Of a stretch of 64,000 bases of DNA, positions 32,555 to 45,185 are shown in pieces. The translations under genes were made by a program, and so were the position numbers. Under the pieces are notes generated by a model. It ran no database searches and was not told where the DNA came from. It was given only the letters and a program-made list of their open reading frames with translations. Source of the stretch: Bidens hawaiensis. Its lineage: Eukaryota; Streptophyta; Magnoliopsida; Asterales; Asteraceae. The stretch lies in NCBI GenBank assembly GCA_021521415.1, contig JAIQDT010007338.1:1-64000 (forward strand), written 5' to 3'. Every line of letters begins with the position of its first letter. Position 1 is the first letter of the stretch.

Positions 32555-34330
32555 CTATTTGTCCGAATCATCAACAGACCTCGTGCCCGTACCAGAAGCT
32601 GGGTCTTGAGTTTGTTTAGGCTCACCACCAGCACCAGACTCATCATCATCAGAATCTTCCTCATCATTCTTGATCTTCTTTAAAGCATCATCTTTGCAAG
32701 TCAATTGCAAGATCAGATCCTCTTGTTCTTTAAGTTTCACCCCCTGAGACTCAACAATCTCACGTAGGGCCTTAGTTTCTTCTTGACAGAAAGAAACATA
32801 ACTGAGTAGTTTCTTCTGATTCTCCATTAAGCGTTCTTGATTCAACCGATCAGCAGACATCTGGTTCTCATACAAATGCAGAAGATTTAAAAGCATGTCT
32901 GTCTGATGATTTGGTGGCAAAGCATACAAGGATGGATGAACAAGTTGGATTGGTCCCTGAGGCCTTGTAATTCTCATAAATGAGAGATCACTAGGAGGAG
33001 GAGGCCTCATAGACGTTGTTGGAGGAACTGTAGCCACTGTAGCAGTCGGAAAAGGTATTTCAGTTAACGCTGACTGAGGAATCATACCCAACTGCTCATG
33101 TGGAACCATCATCATTGTTAAAGTTATCTCCGGAGTGCTAGTTGTAAGCGACACTACCGGGCGTTGAGGCGTTGTTTGACGAGGTGATGGCACACCGATG
33201 ATTACACCAGCCCCAGCTGAAACACGTCTCTTCTTTGATGGCTCACCAGTTGCCACTTCCTTTCCTTTTCTCTTTCTTTCTCGTTGAGCTGCAATAGTGG
33301 CAGCTAATGCAGCTTCAACTGCGGCCTGTTGCTCTCTAAGAGCTGCATCACCATTACCACCATTGCCACCTTCATTACCACCATCATCTCCATCATCACC
33401 TTCGTTCCCACCTTCTCCTTCCTCACGCTCGGAATCTGAATCATCATGAATCCAGCGATCCTCGAAAGGACATACATAATTAGGATTAACGATATGACGA
33501 ATCATTCGTTTGTTCTGTGGTCTTCCCTTTCGATAAAGGGTTATTCTACGTACTGTGTCAGCCGTCATATGTGTTAAGTCAAGCATATCATTCACCAATG
33601 GTTGATCAATTACCAAATCTGGAATAAGGTCGTGAATTATCAACTGTAGAAATCGGGGATACATAAAAAATTTCTTCTTCTGATCCGTCTGCTGAACTTG
33701 TTCTTTCAAATGATCGAAAACCAGCTCGGAGTAATTAAATGGCTTGTTGAGAATAAGTGCAACAAAAGCCGATTGTATACTGCTTCTGCATTGGTCAAAA
33801 CCACCACGACGACCACTCATACAATGAATCAATACATGTAAAAGATACTTGTATGGTGGGCATAAACCATTTTTGTTCAGCATAGGTTCATCAATATTTC
33901 CATTGTAACGTAAACGAGTGAACAGACCCTTGATTAGTTGCTTGTCAAAATCACTTGGATAGTTATCATTGTCATCAAAACAAAGCACACGACGAACCAC
34001 TTCCACATTAATTGTAATAATAGTTTGATTTATCGTGGCTCGAATGTGGTTTTCCACCTCATCATACTCAGCAGTAACCCAAAACTGCCGAATAATGCTC
34101 AGATATACTTTAGGTCAAGCAGTAATGGCATAATGTATCACTGAACGTCTTAAGAAAGTCAACATAGCTCCAAACGTAGCAACATCAGCAACATCTTGAT
34201 CAACATAAGCACAGATGTTATGTTTCTTATCAAACGGTAATAAAATTACATCGTCCTGCTGTTCTTGAGGTGGTTGTTCATGTTGCCCTTGATCAGCAAC
34301 CGGTGGATCTTGATTTACTTGATCAGCCAT
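32555..34330 (-). pseudogene. Accessory ORF of copia copy 2 between pol and 3' LTR, first part
   Basis: ATG at 34330 (MADQVNQDPPVADQGQ), 591 codons to 32555, broken once by an in-frame TGA (34115-34117) where CGA is likely ancestral. The N-terminal half is globular with VATFGAMLTFLRRSVIHYAI, YLSIIRQFWVTAEYDE, RVLCFDDNDNYPSDF, YKYLLHVLIHCMSGRRGGF and KKFFMYPRFLQLIIHDLIPD. It resembles a retrotransposon-linked family I recall from Asteraceae (MYPRFLQL core). Then come an acidic/Gly-Asn-rich tract, a basic nuclear-localisation-like cluster (RKRKGKE, PSKKRR), a Pro/Thr-rich part and a C-terminal coiled coil (TKALREIVESQGVKLKEQED). The position equals the env-like slot of Sireviruses, but I see no signal peptide or membrane segment. 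Confidence 0.75.
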
Positions 34331-36963
34331 TATTACTGAATAGAGTTTAGAACAAGTATTAGTAATATATAATATGTCGTGTGTAATTAATGTATCTACG
34401 CGTTTAGACGGTTGAAAAAATTTAGTGAATTCAAAAGGTAATTTAAATTTAATTAAATAAAAATAAATGTCATTCGTGTGATTATCACTCTGATTCGTTA
34501 CTATCCAGTAACGAATCAAGTGATTCGCTATCATGTAAATAGATTAACGAATGAGACCTGGCGAATTACTATTTAAAAGGACGAACTAGAATCTAGTTCG
34601 TTATAATATGGCGAATCCACATCTGATTCTCTAACTTATTCGCTTAGTCTAATTCGTTTGAATTCTTAACGAATTGGACACCATAGAGTTCCAATTCGCT
34701 AAAGTTCACGAATGGTCAGTAATTTAGACTTGATTTTTGACTCGCATAGTCAAAGTCAAAATTAATATGAACAATAGACAGTAAACTGGACAAAACCAGA
34801 TTCAATTAGCTCATGCTAATCTTTGAATAATCAAAACTACAGATTTTTCCAACTCGGAATAGCAATCCGAAGCACATGATGCTAATATTTAAATAACGAA
34901 TTAAGTAAATAATTATTCCAATTCGTTACGTCAAAATAGCGAACAAGACATGTTTTGTATTTTGATTCGTTAAATATGTATAACGAAGTAGAAGCGATTC
35001 GTTACAGAGTGCGGAAGCGAATTGGGTGAGCGAACTAGAAATTAGTTCGCTAAAGAATCACCCAGTTCGTTATCCATACTTAACAAATTAACTTTTAAAG
35101 AATTAAAATTTTATTTAATTTTAAGCTAAATAAATAAATGAATTAAATAAAGAATAAATTTATCTTAAAAGAATTATCGAGAAACTTTTATCCCGATAAT
35201 TGAATACTTTAAAAACGTTTCACTTTTACGAAACATAACTTAAAAGAATATTAAATAATATGTAAAGAAAGAAAGATAGAATATTTTTGGTATTTTGTAA
35301 AAATTTTAAAGAATGTATGTACAAAGAAGTATCCGAACATTAAAAAATGGATAATCTTTTTATGTTTTTCTACGATTTATCAAAAGCAGTACATATTTTT
35401 GTGTTTTTGTTGAGTTTGAGCAGAGAATTATATTGACCAAATTGCCCTTTCATCACAGTTTTATAAGCGATATTATAACTGGCGTTAAGTTGGTCATTGG
35501 TATTGTTGTCCACTTAAATCTAATAACAAACTTTCAAGTGTTTTTGTGATATGATTAACGGTTCAATTATTGCACAGAATATCAGAAACTAGCAGCCTCT
35601 AATCTCGGTTCAAGCTTAATTTGATTTTTGCCATATCACCCCAACTTGACTTAAACCATTATATTGTTGATCAAAATATATTTTAAAGAAATTTATGAGC
35701 AATGCATTGTTTTTCTGTTACTGTGAGTGAATATGCACGAGTCTATCTGTCGGCTTACATACATTGTATCCCCTAGGGTTCGTTTCTTAATGGTATTAAG
35801 ACGCACGCAAGGGAGGAACCATGTATGACTAACAACGGATTTTGATCAAGTCAGTAATTTGGAAGTTTGTACGAAGTACAGCACTGATCAAATTTGTTAT
35901 TTCGCTAACAAACGAATGAAATATTCATGCGTATGAATACCCAGATGATTAAGCCGCATAAAGACTCACAGTGTCCAGAACCTCAAAGCTTGTTATTTGC
36001 TTTATTTTATTTTTGGTTGATCAAACAAGTATAAGAATTGAGTATGACAGGTTATTACATTTCTGCCATCCTCACCGAGACTTTTCTAGAGACTAACACC
36101 TATTTCAGTTTGGCGTTTCTTTATGTTTATATCACATACTTTACTCTACTTGTTTGTTTTAAGACCTACCAATGCACCAATGCAATTAAGCACACAGTCT
36201 TTTAAGCTTACTTCTTGCTGGACTTGGAGTCAAGATAATCAATGTACTATCATTTTCTCTTTTTGCTTCATAAACTCAAAATTTTGAGAAGCATAAAACA
36301 AAATAAAGATAAATTTAATCGCCCCAGTTAACTTAAGGCTATAAATAAATGACTGTTCTATCAATTCAACAAGTGAATAATAGGACCAAGACATGCAAGC
36401 ATGCTTCACAAACTTAAATAACCGACATAATTTTCAGTGAGAAAATAATCTAAAAACACATAACGAACGCCCAAACTATTTTCCACTATCAGGTAAATGG
36501 CTAACCTGATCATTTACAAGTAAATGTCAGGACCAAACATATACACGTACATGCCCTTCAAGTGTAGATAGTTGACATAATTTTCAACGAACGCATACAA
36601 AAAAAATTTTTTTTTTGGATTTTCTCTATACAAATTTTAAAAACACAATATTGTTGTCTTTTTCAATTTTTCTTATAAACAAAATAAACTTCACAGTCTT
36701 TTTGGATTTTTGGATTTTTCTGTACAAACTGAAAAATACATTCATTTTGGATTTTCAAATTTTAAAATGTTTTTGGTTTTTCAAAATATTTTAAAGGAAA
36801 ACATTAAAGAAAACAAAGCAATCTTTTTGGATTTTTAGGAATTTTTTAATGTTTCTGGATTTTATCTATACAGACCAAAAACACAATCTTTTTGTATTTT
36901 CTAGATTTTCACCCTTAAAACCAAAATAAATTTTAAAAGAAAAATGACATAAAATAAAGATAG
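34331..36963 (-). other. Long non-coding spacer between RNase H and the accessory ORF in copia copy 2
   Basis: 2.6 kb. 34480-35080 is packed with ATTCGTTA/AACGAAT words. 35100-36590 is AT-rich without pattern that I can name. 36590-36930 repeats ctttttggattttt-type units near the end of pol (A/G-rich in the sense strand), reminiscent of the repeated polypurine-like tracts of Sireviruses. No ORF. Confidence 0.65.
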
Positions 36964-39900
36964 TCATCCTTGTTTAAGGATATCAGCGAGGGTCTTCAAT
37001 CCGTTTAAACCAAGCAAAAAATGAAAACGCGTTTCGTCAAAAGCTTTGGTAAACAGATCGGCTTTCTGAAAGTCAGTATGTACTTTCTCAAAATCAATCA
37101 ACTTCTTCTCAAAGCAATCCCGTATAAAGTGAAATCGAATTTCGATATGCTTTGTTTTCGAATGTTGTACAGGATTCTTTGTGATAGAAATTGCAGCAGA
37201 ATTATCAATCAGAATAGGAGTAGTAAGAAACTTCAAACCGTAGTCGCGGAGATGTTGTTGTATCCACAAAACCTGGGAACAGCAACTCGAGGCTGCAACA
37301 TACTCAGCTTCGGCGGTTGAAGTGGAGACCGTTGTCTGCTTCTTACACTGCCAGGAAACATGCCGGTTTCCTAAAAATTGACATCCTGCAGTCGTTGATT
37401 TGAAGTTGATCTTGCAACCTCCATAGTCCGAGTCTGAATAAGCAGTAAGATCAAAAGTATCATCCTTGGGGTACCACAATCCGATGTCTGGATTTCCCCT
37501 TAAATACTGAAGAATTCGCTTAACTGTAGTTAGATGAGTCACTCGTGGACTTGCTTGAAACCTAGCACAAAGACAAACAGCAAACATAATGTCAGGGCGA
37601 GAAGCCGTTAGATACATTAAATAACCGATCATGGCACGATAGAGGGTAGGATCAACGGTATCCTCCAATTCATCCGGTGATAAATTGTGACCCACTGGAA
37701 GAGGAGTAAAAGAGATTTTTCCGGCAGAAATCTTAAATCGGCTCAAGACGTCGTTCACATACTTAGTCTGGTGAATAAAGATTCCGTTAGCAGACTGGTG
37801 AACCTACAACCCTAAAAAGAAATTCATCTCTCCCATCGAACTCATCTCGAACTTTGTTTGCATGGACTTCTCGAACTCCTTACACAACGTGTCGTTTGTT
37901 GACCCAAAGATAATGTCGTCGACACAAATCTGAACTAGGAGAAGATCGTCACCAACAGTTTTATGAAATAAAGTGCAGTCGACAGTTCCTTGTTTGAAGC
38001 CATTATCAGTCAGATGATCGGCAAGCGTGCCATACCAGGCTCTCGGGGCTTGATGTAAACCATACAGGGCCTTGTTTAATCGGTAAACTCGGTTCGGATA
38101 ATCAGGATCTTCAAAAACAGGAGGCTGTAAAACAAACACTTCCTCGTGTAGTTCACCATTGAGAAAAGCACTTTTAACATCCATTTGATAGACCTTGATA
38201 TTCTTATAAGCTGCATATGCCAGGAAGATTCGAATCGACTCTAGTCTTGCAACTGGAGCATATACTTCTGTGTAATCAATACCCTCTTGCTGATGAAAAC
38301 CTTACACCACTAGACGTGCCTTGTTTCTGACAATCACCCCTCGATCGTCTTTCTTACACTTAAATACCCACTTAGTCGGAATCGCTTTCTTGACTCTAGC
38401 AGGCTTGTCTATTAAATCCCAAACACCCAAACGTGCAAATTGCTGTAATTCTTCTTGCATAGCTTCTACCCAAGAAGGATCTTCAAGTGCCTTACGAGCC
38501 GTCGTTGGCTCAACTTGAGATAGAAAGCAAGTGAATTTTGCAAGATTTACAATTCCCGATGAATGTAAATCGGTATAAGCACACAATACGTTATTATCAA
38601 TTGACGAAGCAACTTGATGACGTGTACGAACGCCCACATCAAGTTCTCCAATGATGTTTTTCTATGGATGATATCCATGAATCCGAAGAGTGGGATTCTC
38701 AGGAACAACAACATTATCAAATAAATTAGTGTAATATTCACCAAGTTCAGGAGATGAAACAATATCACTGTCAAGTTCAATAACTTGATCTTCAGCTTGA
38801 TCATCATCAGAAGAAGAAGTTAAATTATCAACATTAACTGGAGAAGCAACATGTAGTTCTTCAGTTGGAGCATCAGGTTGAGCTTCAACATCAGTAGAAC
38901 TTGAAAATCTTGGAATTGCCAAATGATCTTCAAAGTATGCTCGAACCAGGTCTTCATCTATGTGTTCAGTTGATGGAGTAAATGAATTAAATAAACTATC
39001 GTAGTCAAACATCCAATCGGGACCTTTCCCTTGAGGAGGAGTTGTGTACTTTTGACAGTCCACATCGTACCATTCTTCAACGCAACCAGATGTAAAGTTG
39101 AATACCCTTTTCTTTGGAGATGCATATCCCAAGAAATACCCTTCGTTAGCTTTTTCTTCAAATTTACCCGCATCCTTCTTCAACATAGTACACGGACACC
39201 CAAAAGGTTCCAGGTACTTTAAGTTAGGTTTTTGATTATTCAATAACTCATAACTTGTCTTTTTGAGTCTTTTAACGGTTAGAACCCGATTAAGAGTATA
39301 ACAAGCTGTATCCACCGCCTCATTCCAGAATTGGACGGGAAGCTTAGAATCAGCGAGCATTGTACGTGCAGCCTCAATCAAGGTAAGATTCTTTCGTTCA
39401 GCAACACCATTTTGTTGAGGTACATAAGGTGCACTGTATTCTCGATGAATTCCTTTTTGAACACATAAGAAATCCAATACAGTGTTTTTGAATTCAGTAC
39501 CATTATCACTTCGGATTCGTCTCACCTTTTGTTTGTATAGTGATTCAATCTTGGTAATGAGGTTTTGTACCAAAACCGGTGTTTGATCTTTCGAACTCAT
39601 AAATAACACCCATGAGTATCTTGAATAGTCATCAGTCACCACAAGACAATACCAATCCCCAGAAATACTCACACGATTCACAGGACCAAATAAATCCATA
39701 TGAAGTCATTCAAGAAGAGTATTAATGGAATTCAATAATTTAGAAGGATGTGTCTTCTTCTTCTGCTTGCCCTTTTTGCACGCAACACAGTGATCGGATA
39801 ATTTAAAATTCTTCAACGAGACACCTTCCACTAAATCATTAGCCATCAAATAATTCATCTTTCTAACATGTATGTGACCCATTCTACGATGCCATAGAAT

Positions 39901-40335
39901 CGAGTCTTTCTCGGTTGCTTTCGAGACAAAACATGTTTCGATCGATGTGGATACCTTAGAGCTCATGTTTAAGACATAAAGAACATTCGATCGTGGTGAT
40001 CGCATGACAACCATGTCCTCGGGAATAACATAACCCGGTTTCAAGATAAGACATTCTTTGTCAGTAAATATTGTTGTGTACTTTTTATCACAAATCTGCG
40101 ATACACTTAATAAGTTATGATCCACCTTATCACAATAATTTACTTCCTCAAAAGTAATGTGACCATTTGAAACTTCACCCTCTTGTGTGATCATACCCCC
40201 AGAATTCCCAGCAAATGCCACATAACCCCATTGAATATTTCTCACGTTGGTTAATAGGTCGAGATTCCCAGTGATATGACGAGAACATCCACTATCCATT
40301 ATCCAGTTTTCACCAGACACAGTCTTGGATGTACC
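36964..40335 (-). pseudogene. pol: Pol (protease, integrase, RT, RNase H) of copia copy 2
   Basis: Sense order: GTSKTVSGENWIMDSGCSRH (protease active DSG); HRRMGHIHVRKM (integrase HHCC); MDLFGPVN, IRSDNGTEF and YVPQQNGVAERKN (integrase catalytic D, D, E). RT has [32 protein letters not shown] and the catalytic box [11 protein letters not shown]. RNase H has DLTAYSDSDYGG and VSTSTAEAEYVA, then IEIRFHFIRD and LADILKQG before the stop at 36964. In-frame stops at about 39706 (TGA for CGA), 38660, 38302 (TAA for CAA) and 37807 (TAG for CAG) break it. Domain order PR-IN-RT-RH defines Ty1/copia; sequence style and long gag point to Sirevirus. Confidence 0.92.
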
Positions 40336-40356
40336 CTACACACAAAATAAAGATGA

Positions 40357-43300
40357 TTAGTTCAAAAAGGCAGCCCAGGCCTCAGTCTTAGGCACCTTTT
40401 GGTTTTCTCTTTGATCATTAACTTTAACAGAATTCAACTGTTGTTCAACTACTTGTGAATAAGTTACCGGCTTCCTAGACTTTTGTCTTAAGTAAGCTAC
40501 TTGAACAACGTTTGAATTCGTGTTCCTACAAATTGGCTCATATGGATCAAACTTTGGTTTTACCTTACCATGTGTCTCATTAACATGAATAACCTTTCGA
40601 GGATTCACATTAAAGAACATAATATGAGTGTCATCAGCATACGATACAGGTCGTTTCAGAATCTCTTTTACCAAAGGAACCGGCTTAGAATGGTCCTTGA
40701 TAAAAGGATGAAGATTTTTATAGCTCTTCTGACTACAATTCCTCACTACATGACTATGTTGACCGCAAAGAAAACAGCTTCGCATGTCTACACGATTATG
40801 TTGAGAGGTAGTTGGAACGAATGACGCAGAAGTTTGATGATGACTCACATTTTTAGTAATGCTCTTAGCAAACTCATCAGATAATTCAGACTTCTTTTTC
40901 AAGTAGAAATCTAAATTAGAACAGTTCGAGAAACTCTTCAACGTATCTGTCCCAGTTGACTTTACAAATTGAATTTTATTAGCTTGTTTTAAAACTTGCT
41001 TTGCTTTAGTCAATGGGTCAGATGGAACTGATGTTTTCACTTGAGCATATCGACGTTCAAGATCTTGAATCTGTGAAGTTTCATTGATAAAGACACTCTC
41101 AATAAGTTAAGGTTTAATGATACTTATTGGAATATCTTTTTCTGCGAACATCGTGTCCATCCCTTTTAACTTAAAAACTCTAACAGATGAAGGCTTAGAA
41201 CTAGGAGGATTAATAAATCGGATTAAGTCCTCATCATAAATCTTTGGTTTATCTGACTTCTTTACCTTTATAGGTTTAGTTTTCACCAGTTCTTCCTTTT
41301 TCATGTGAGACTTGAATGAACCATACACAGCTTCCTCAAATTCTTGAGGTTCACAAAGAATATGATTAGAACTAGGAATGTTCTTATTCTTGTGTATTAT
41401 CTCAGGTTCAAACACGTCCTCAATAATTACTTTGTCAACATTCTCAACAAAGACTTTTTTACTTTGAACATGAGGTTTTTGAGGAGCAACTTGGGGCTTA
41501 ACAGTTTCTTTTTCACTTTTAACTGGTTTAGATTTTTCAGAAATCATAGATTCTTTTTCAATCAAATCCTCTTCTTTTCTAGCAAAAGGATTAATTTTGT
41601 AATCATTGTGAAAAGGTGGCGGAATTTCAACAAAACCAATGTCTTTCTTTGAATCCTTTTGTTTACCAGATACTTCAATAATTTCATTCAACAGAAAAGA
41701 AGAATTTCTAAATTTTCCCAGTTTGTTCTTCAACTCAAGAACCTCATTCTCAAGTTCAGTTATCTTTGAACGATGTTTCAGAATTTCTTGAAACTTTTGG
41801 TCATTAATCGTCATTTTTACAGATAACTCAGCTTTGAGATCGTGATTACTTGTCGACAATTCTTCAATCTTTTCTTGAGATCTCATTTGAGATTCAAGAG
41901 ATTGTTGATAAGTATCATTCAGAGAAGTAATTTCTCTTACAAGATTATCATTGTGATTTTTCAAAGATTCTAACTTAGGTTTGTTAGATTCACAATCAAC
42001 ACATGATACTTTAACAGATGAAGTAGCAGAGATAGAATGACTAACCTCATTGATCTTGGCCATGCAAGCAAATACTGTTGAGGCTTGTCGCAAGAGTCGT
42101 CAGAATCAGATCCAGAATCATTATCAGAAGACATCTCACTCCCACTTGCATCTTGACAATTTTTATGTAACCCAAACATAGCCAAATTTGCTTGAGCATC
42201 ATTACATAGTAACCGTTGTGACCAATCATTTCCATCTGCTAACATTGCTTGTGTTGTAGAAGAAGATGGTTTCTTTTCAGCATCACTACCTCGTGGTGTA
42301 GAAGAATTTTGATGTTGACCACGAGAACCAGTGTATTCTTTCTTTGGTTTGTCACATTCCTTTGCAAAATGCCCAAATTCTTGACAATTTTAGCATTTTA
42401 CTTTCAACTTGTCAAAACCCAATTTCTTGTTTAAAGCCGGAAGATCCTTTCCAGTTCTCTGCATGAATCATTTAACTTTACGGACAATCATAGCCATGTT
42501 CCACTTTAAATCCATGATTTCCAAATCATCTGGATCTATGTGATCATAGTCCTCATCAGTTAAATCACTTGTGGCAATCTTACTACTCACCAAGTTTTCA
42601 TATGAAGACATGAAAGCTGTCAGAAAAGCAAAGTTTTGCTCAGCTTCCTTCATATTAACACTAGGTGGTGAAGCAAATGGATTAGTAGTAGTTGAACTTC
42701 CAGAACCACCAGAATTACCAGCAGAGTAAAAACATACTTTTGGATCATTAAACATAGTTGATTCTTTTTCACTTGCAGCTTGAGTAAGAAAAGCATTTAT
42801 TGGAGAGATCGTTGAACTAAGAAGCATACTTCCACCATAGAAAGCAGGATCTAGACTTTCCTTGGAGGATTTTTGACACTTAAGATCATATTCTCTGGCT
42901 TCAATCTTTTGTAAAAATTCAAGTGCAGTCAAGTCTTCATTCAAGAAATAGTCATTCTCTTTCAAAACCATTAGAAATGTCGAGTAAGAACTTGGAAGCA
43001 CACTCTTAATAGTGTCAATTTTATCAGTCTCGGAAATTTCCAATTTCATCTTGTCCATTTCAGCAATTAAATGATTAAACCGTGTAATCATCTCTTCAAC
43101 TGTTTCTCCCTTCAATAGATTAAAGTTTCGAAACTGAAACTTGAGCATCACTTTCTTACTCTCAACTGTGTTCCCCATACTTCTCATACGCATATGTTGA
43201 AATAAAGAAGCACGTCTCTTGATACTACCCACTTGATGAAAGATATTTTCAGGCAATGCCATAGTAAGAGTGGAATAGGCTTTTATCTCGATTTCTAAAG

Positions 43301-43574
43301 CTTTCTTTTCTTCTTGTGAGTATTGAGAAACAGCTTTAGGAGTATACCCAATAGTATCATCACCAATCATTGGTGTCATATAAACTTCATCTAGACAATA
43401 TGAGCAATCAGGGTGAACATACCCCAAATGAGCAAGAAACCGAGGTTCCCACTTGGCAAAGTCACTAATCTTCATCAATCTTGGACATTTCGAATGTGAA
43501 CCTATCTCGGTATCAAGTTGCAACATTTGTTGCATCAACATGATTTGAGAAGCCAATGCATACATACCAGCCAT
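40357..43574 (-). pseudogene. gag: Gag of Sirevirus-like copia, copy 2
   Basis: ATG at 43574 (MAGMYALASQIMLMQQ). The first 368 codons are open and intact through the gag core (WEPRFLAHLGYVHPDC, FNLLKGETVEEMITRF). A TGA at 42468 (AGA in copy 1) follows. The zinc knuckle has lost its second codon (stop inside CxNCQEFGHFAKEC near 42390). A frameshift lies near 42090, the coiled coil runs 41990-41700, a TAA at 41107 replaces a Glu codon, and a second knuckle CFLCGQHSHVVRNC lies near 40770. It ends AWAAFLN and TAA at 40357, exactly as in copy 1. Gag and pol are separated by this TAA and a second in-frame TAG. Confidence 0.9.
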
Positions 43575-44631
43575 TTTTGACAAGTTTCAAAAATTCAAGG
43601 GTGTAACGAATCAACTAGCGAATAAGATTAATGAACTGTAAACAGTTGTAGCGAACTGTGAACAGTAGATTAGAGAATCAAATCTTAACAAAGCTAAGAT
43701 TGATCAGATAGCAAATCAAGATTGAGTTTAACGAATCAATCTAACGAATCAGAAAGTCAACGAATCAGATTTAACAATAGGTCAAACTAACTAATTGACT
43801 AACGAATTAGCTAGCGAATTGATAAGAGAAACTTAGCGAATTAGAAAGTATTCAGTAGCGAATCACTAAGAAAGACTTAGCGAAAAAGATAACGAACCAG
43901 CTACAGTTGATTAACGAATCAACTATAACGAATCAGGTTGTTACAACGGTCTGTAACAAACTCTTACACCTTATGCCACGTGGCAAAGGTTGTTATAACA
44001 CAAATCCCAAAGTGGACGCGTGTCACACGAATCAGTTAACCCAAATAACGAATTGGATAACACGAATCACAAATTATTGCGAACTGGCTAGCGAATCGCT
44101 TGAAGTTTATAACGAATCAACTAACTTAGATAACGAATCAAAGAAAACAGGATAGCGAATCAACATGAAGATGATAACGAATCATGTTCATCTTCAAATC
44201 TTCAAATCTTCAAAGAAGATTTCCAGATTTTCTGGAAATGAAGAACACAAAACCCAGAAACTCAGAATACGTAAATTCGTAATACAACCTCGATTCTTAA
44301 CCAAAACGCACAAATAACCTACCAAAAGACTCGTAACTCGATCGCGAATCCGAAACAACTAACCTCGTAACCAATTAACCCCAAATATCAGTCCAATTAT
44401 ACCAAAACTCAAACCCTGTTTCGGCCACAAACCAAACCAATACCGAATCAAACCAAAACCAAACCACACATCAATTCCGATTCACAATACCTTTCCAATA
44501 CCTTAACCAACTCAAATCCAGTCCATAATTCACTCAATTAACCTTAAATTGATCTAAAATCACCCAAACAGAACACTAACAAACCAATACTCTAAATAAC
44601 CACCCAATCAAGTGTAATTTGAGCCCCGAAA
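43575..44631 (-). other. Leader of copia copy 2
   Basis: About 1.06 kb between primer site and gag, homologous to 24185-25220 inverted, equally rich in AACGAAT words between 43600 and 44190. No ORF. Confidence 0.8.
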
Positions 44632-44643
44632 GCTTTGATACCA
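44632..44643 (-). other. Primer binding site of copia copy 2
   Basis: Minus strand TGGTATCAAAGC, two bases inside the 5' LTR end. Confidence 0.92.
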
Positions 44644-44645
44644 CT

Positions 44646-45180
44646 TGTTGGAACCCGGTGTATATCAATCCAATAACAATAACAGATCTCAGATCTGAGT
44701 ATAATAGATTAACACCTTAATATAGATCTAGCTCATAATTACGTATGATTAAGTGTTATATGTGTATTATATATTATCAGTGTATATATTAGTAGTTGTA
44801 TAATATTAAGGATGAAGATAGAGAGAGAGTTTGGACAGAGTTTCGTTAAATATCTCCCAAAACTTAAATTAAACGTGAACAGAGGTTCACTATAAATAGA
44901 AGATAGGTCTGGTTCACTAACATTCCCTAGAGAATCAGACACTACTTCGTTACATACATAAATAACTCAAATAGCTCAACGAATCACCCCCTGATTCGTT
45001 AACATCCCCTAACGAATCAGGAGGGAATAACCTTAAGTCTTAGTTCGCTACACAACTATAGCGAACTAGACAATACATTTAGAGAACTAGAGAATAACTT
45101 AATTGTTTATTACATTAAACATAAAGCTAATACGTTAACGATAATTACAAAGACTCAAGACGCAAAACCGTGCACTAACA
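44646..45180 (-). repeat. 5' LTR of copia copy 2
   Basis: 535 bp, plus strand tgttggaaccc to gcactaaca. It matches 30725-31259 with about a dozen substitutions. Confidence 0.95.
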
Positions 45181-45185
45181 ACCTG
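45181..45185. repeat. Target site duplication acctg, right copy
   Basis: Identical to 30720-30724. Confidence 0.93.

Larger units (their letters stand above)
30725..45180 (-). mobile_element. Sirevirus-like Ty1/copia element, copy 2, structurally complete
   Basis: 14.5 kb minus-strand element with 535-bp LTRs at both ends and a perfect 5-bp duplication acctg (30720-30724, 45181-45185). Order in sense: LTR, primer site, leader, gag, protease-integrase-RT-RNase H, long AT-rich spacer, accessory coding region, polypurine tract, LTR. The two LTRs differ at about a dozen positions by eye (about 2%), so it is clearly older than the gag-only element. Many stops and frameshifts inactivate every ORF. 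Confidence 0.95.

Noticed and set aside
32555..34330. Envelope glycoprotein in the copia element
   Set aside because: The position is env-like, but there is no signal peptide, transmembrane segment or cysteine pattern; NLS-like and coiled-coil features point elsewhere.
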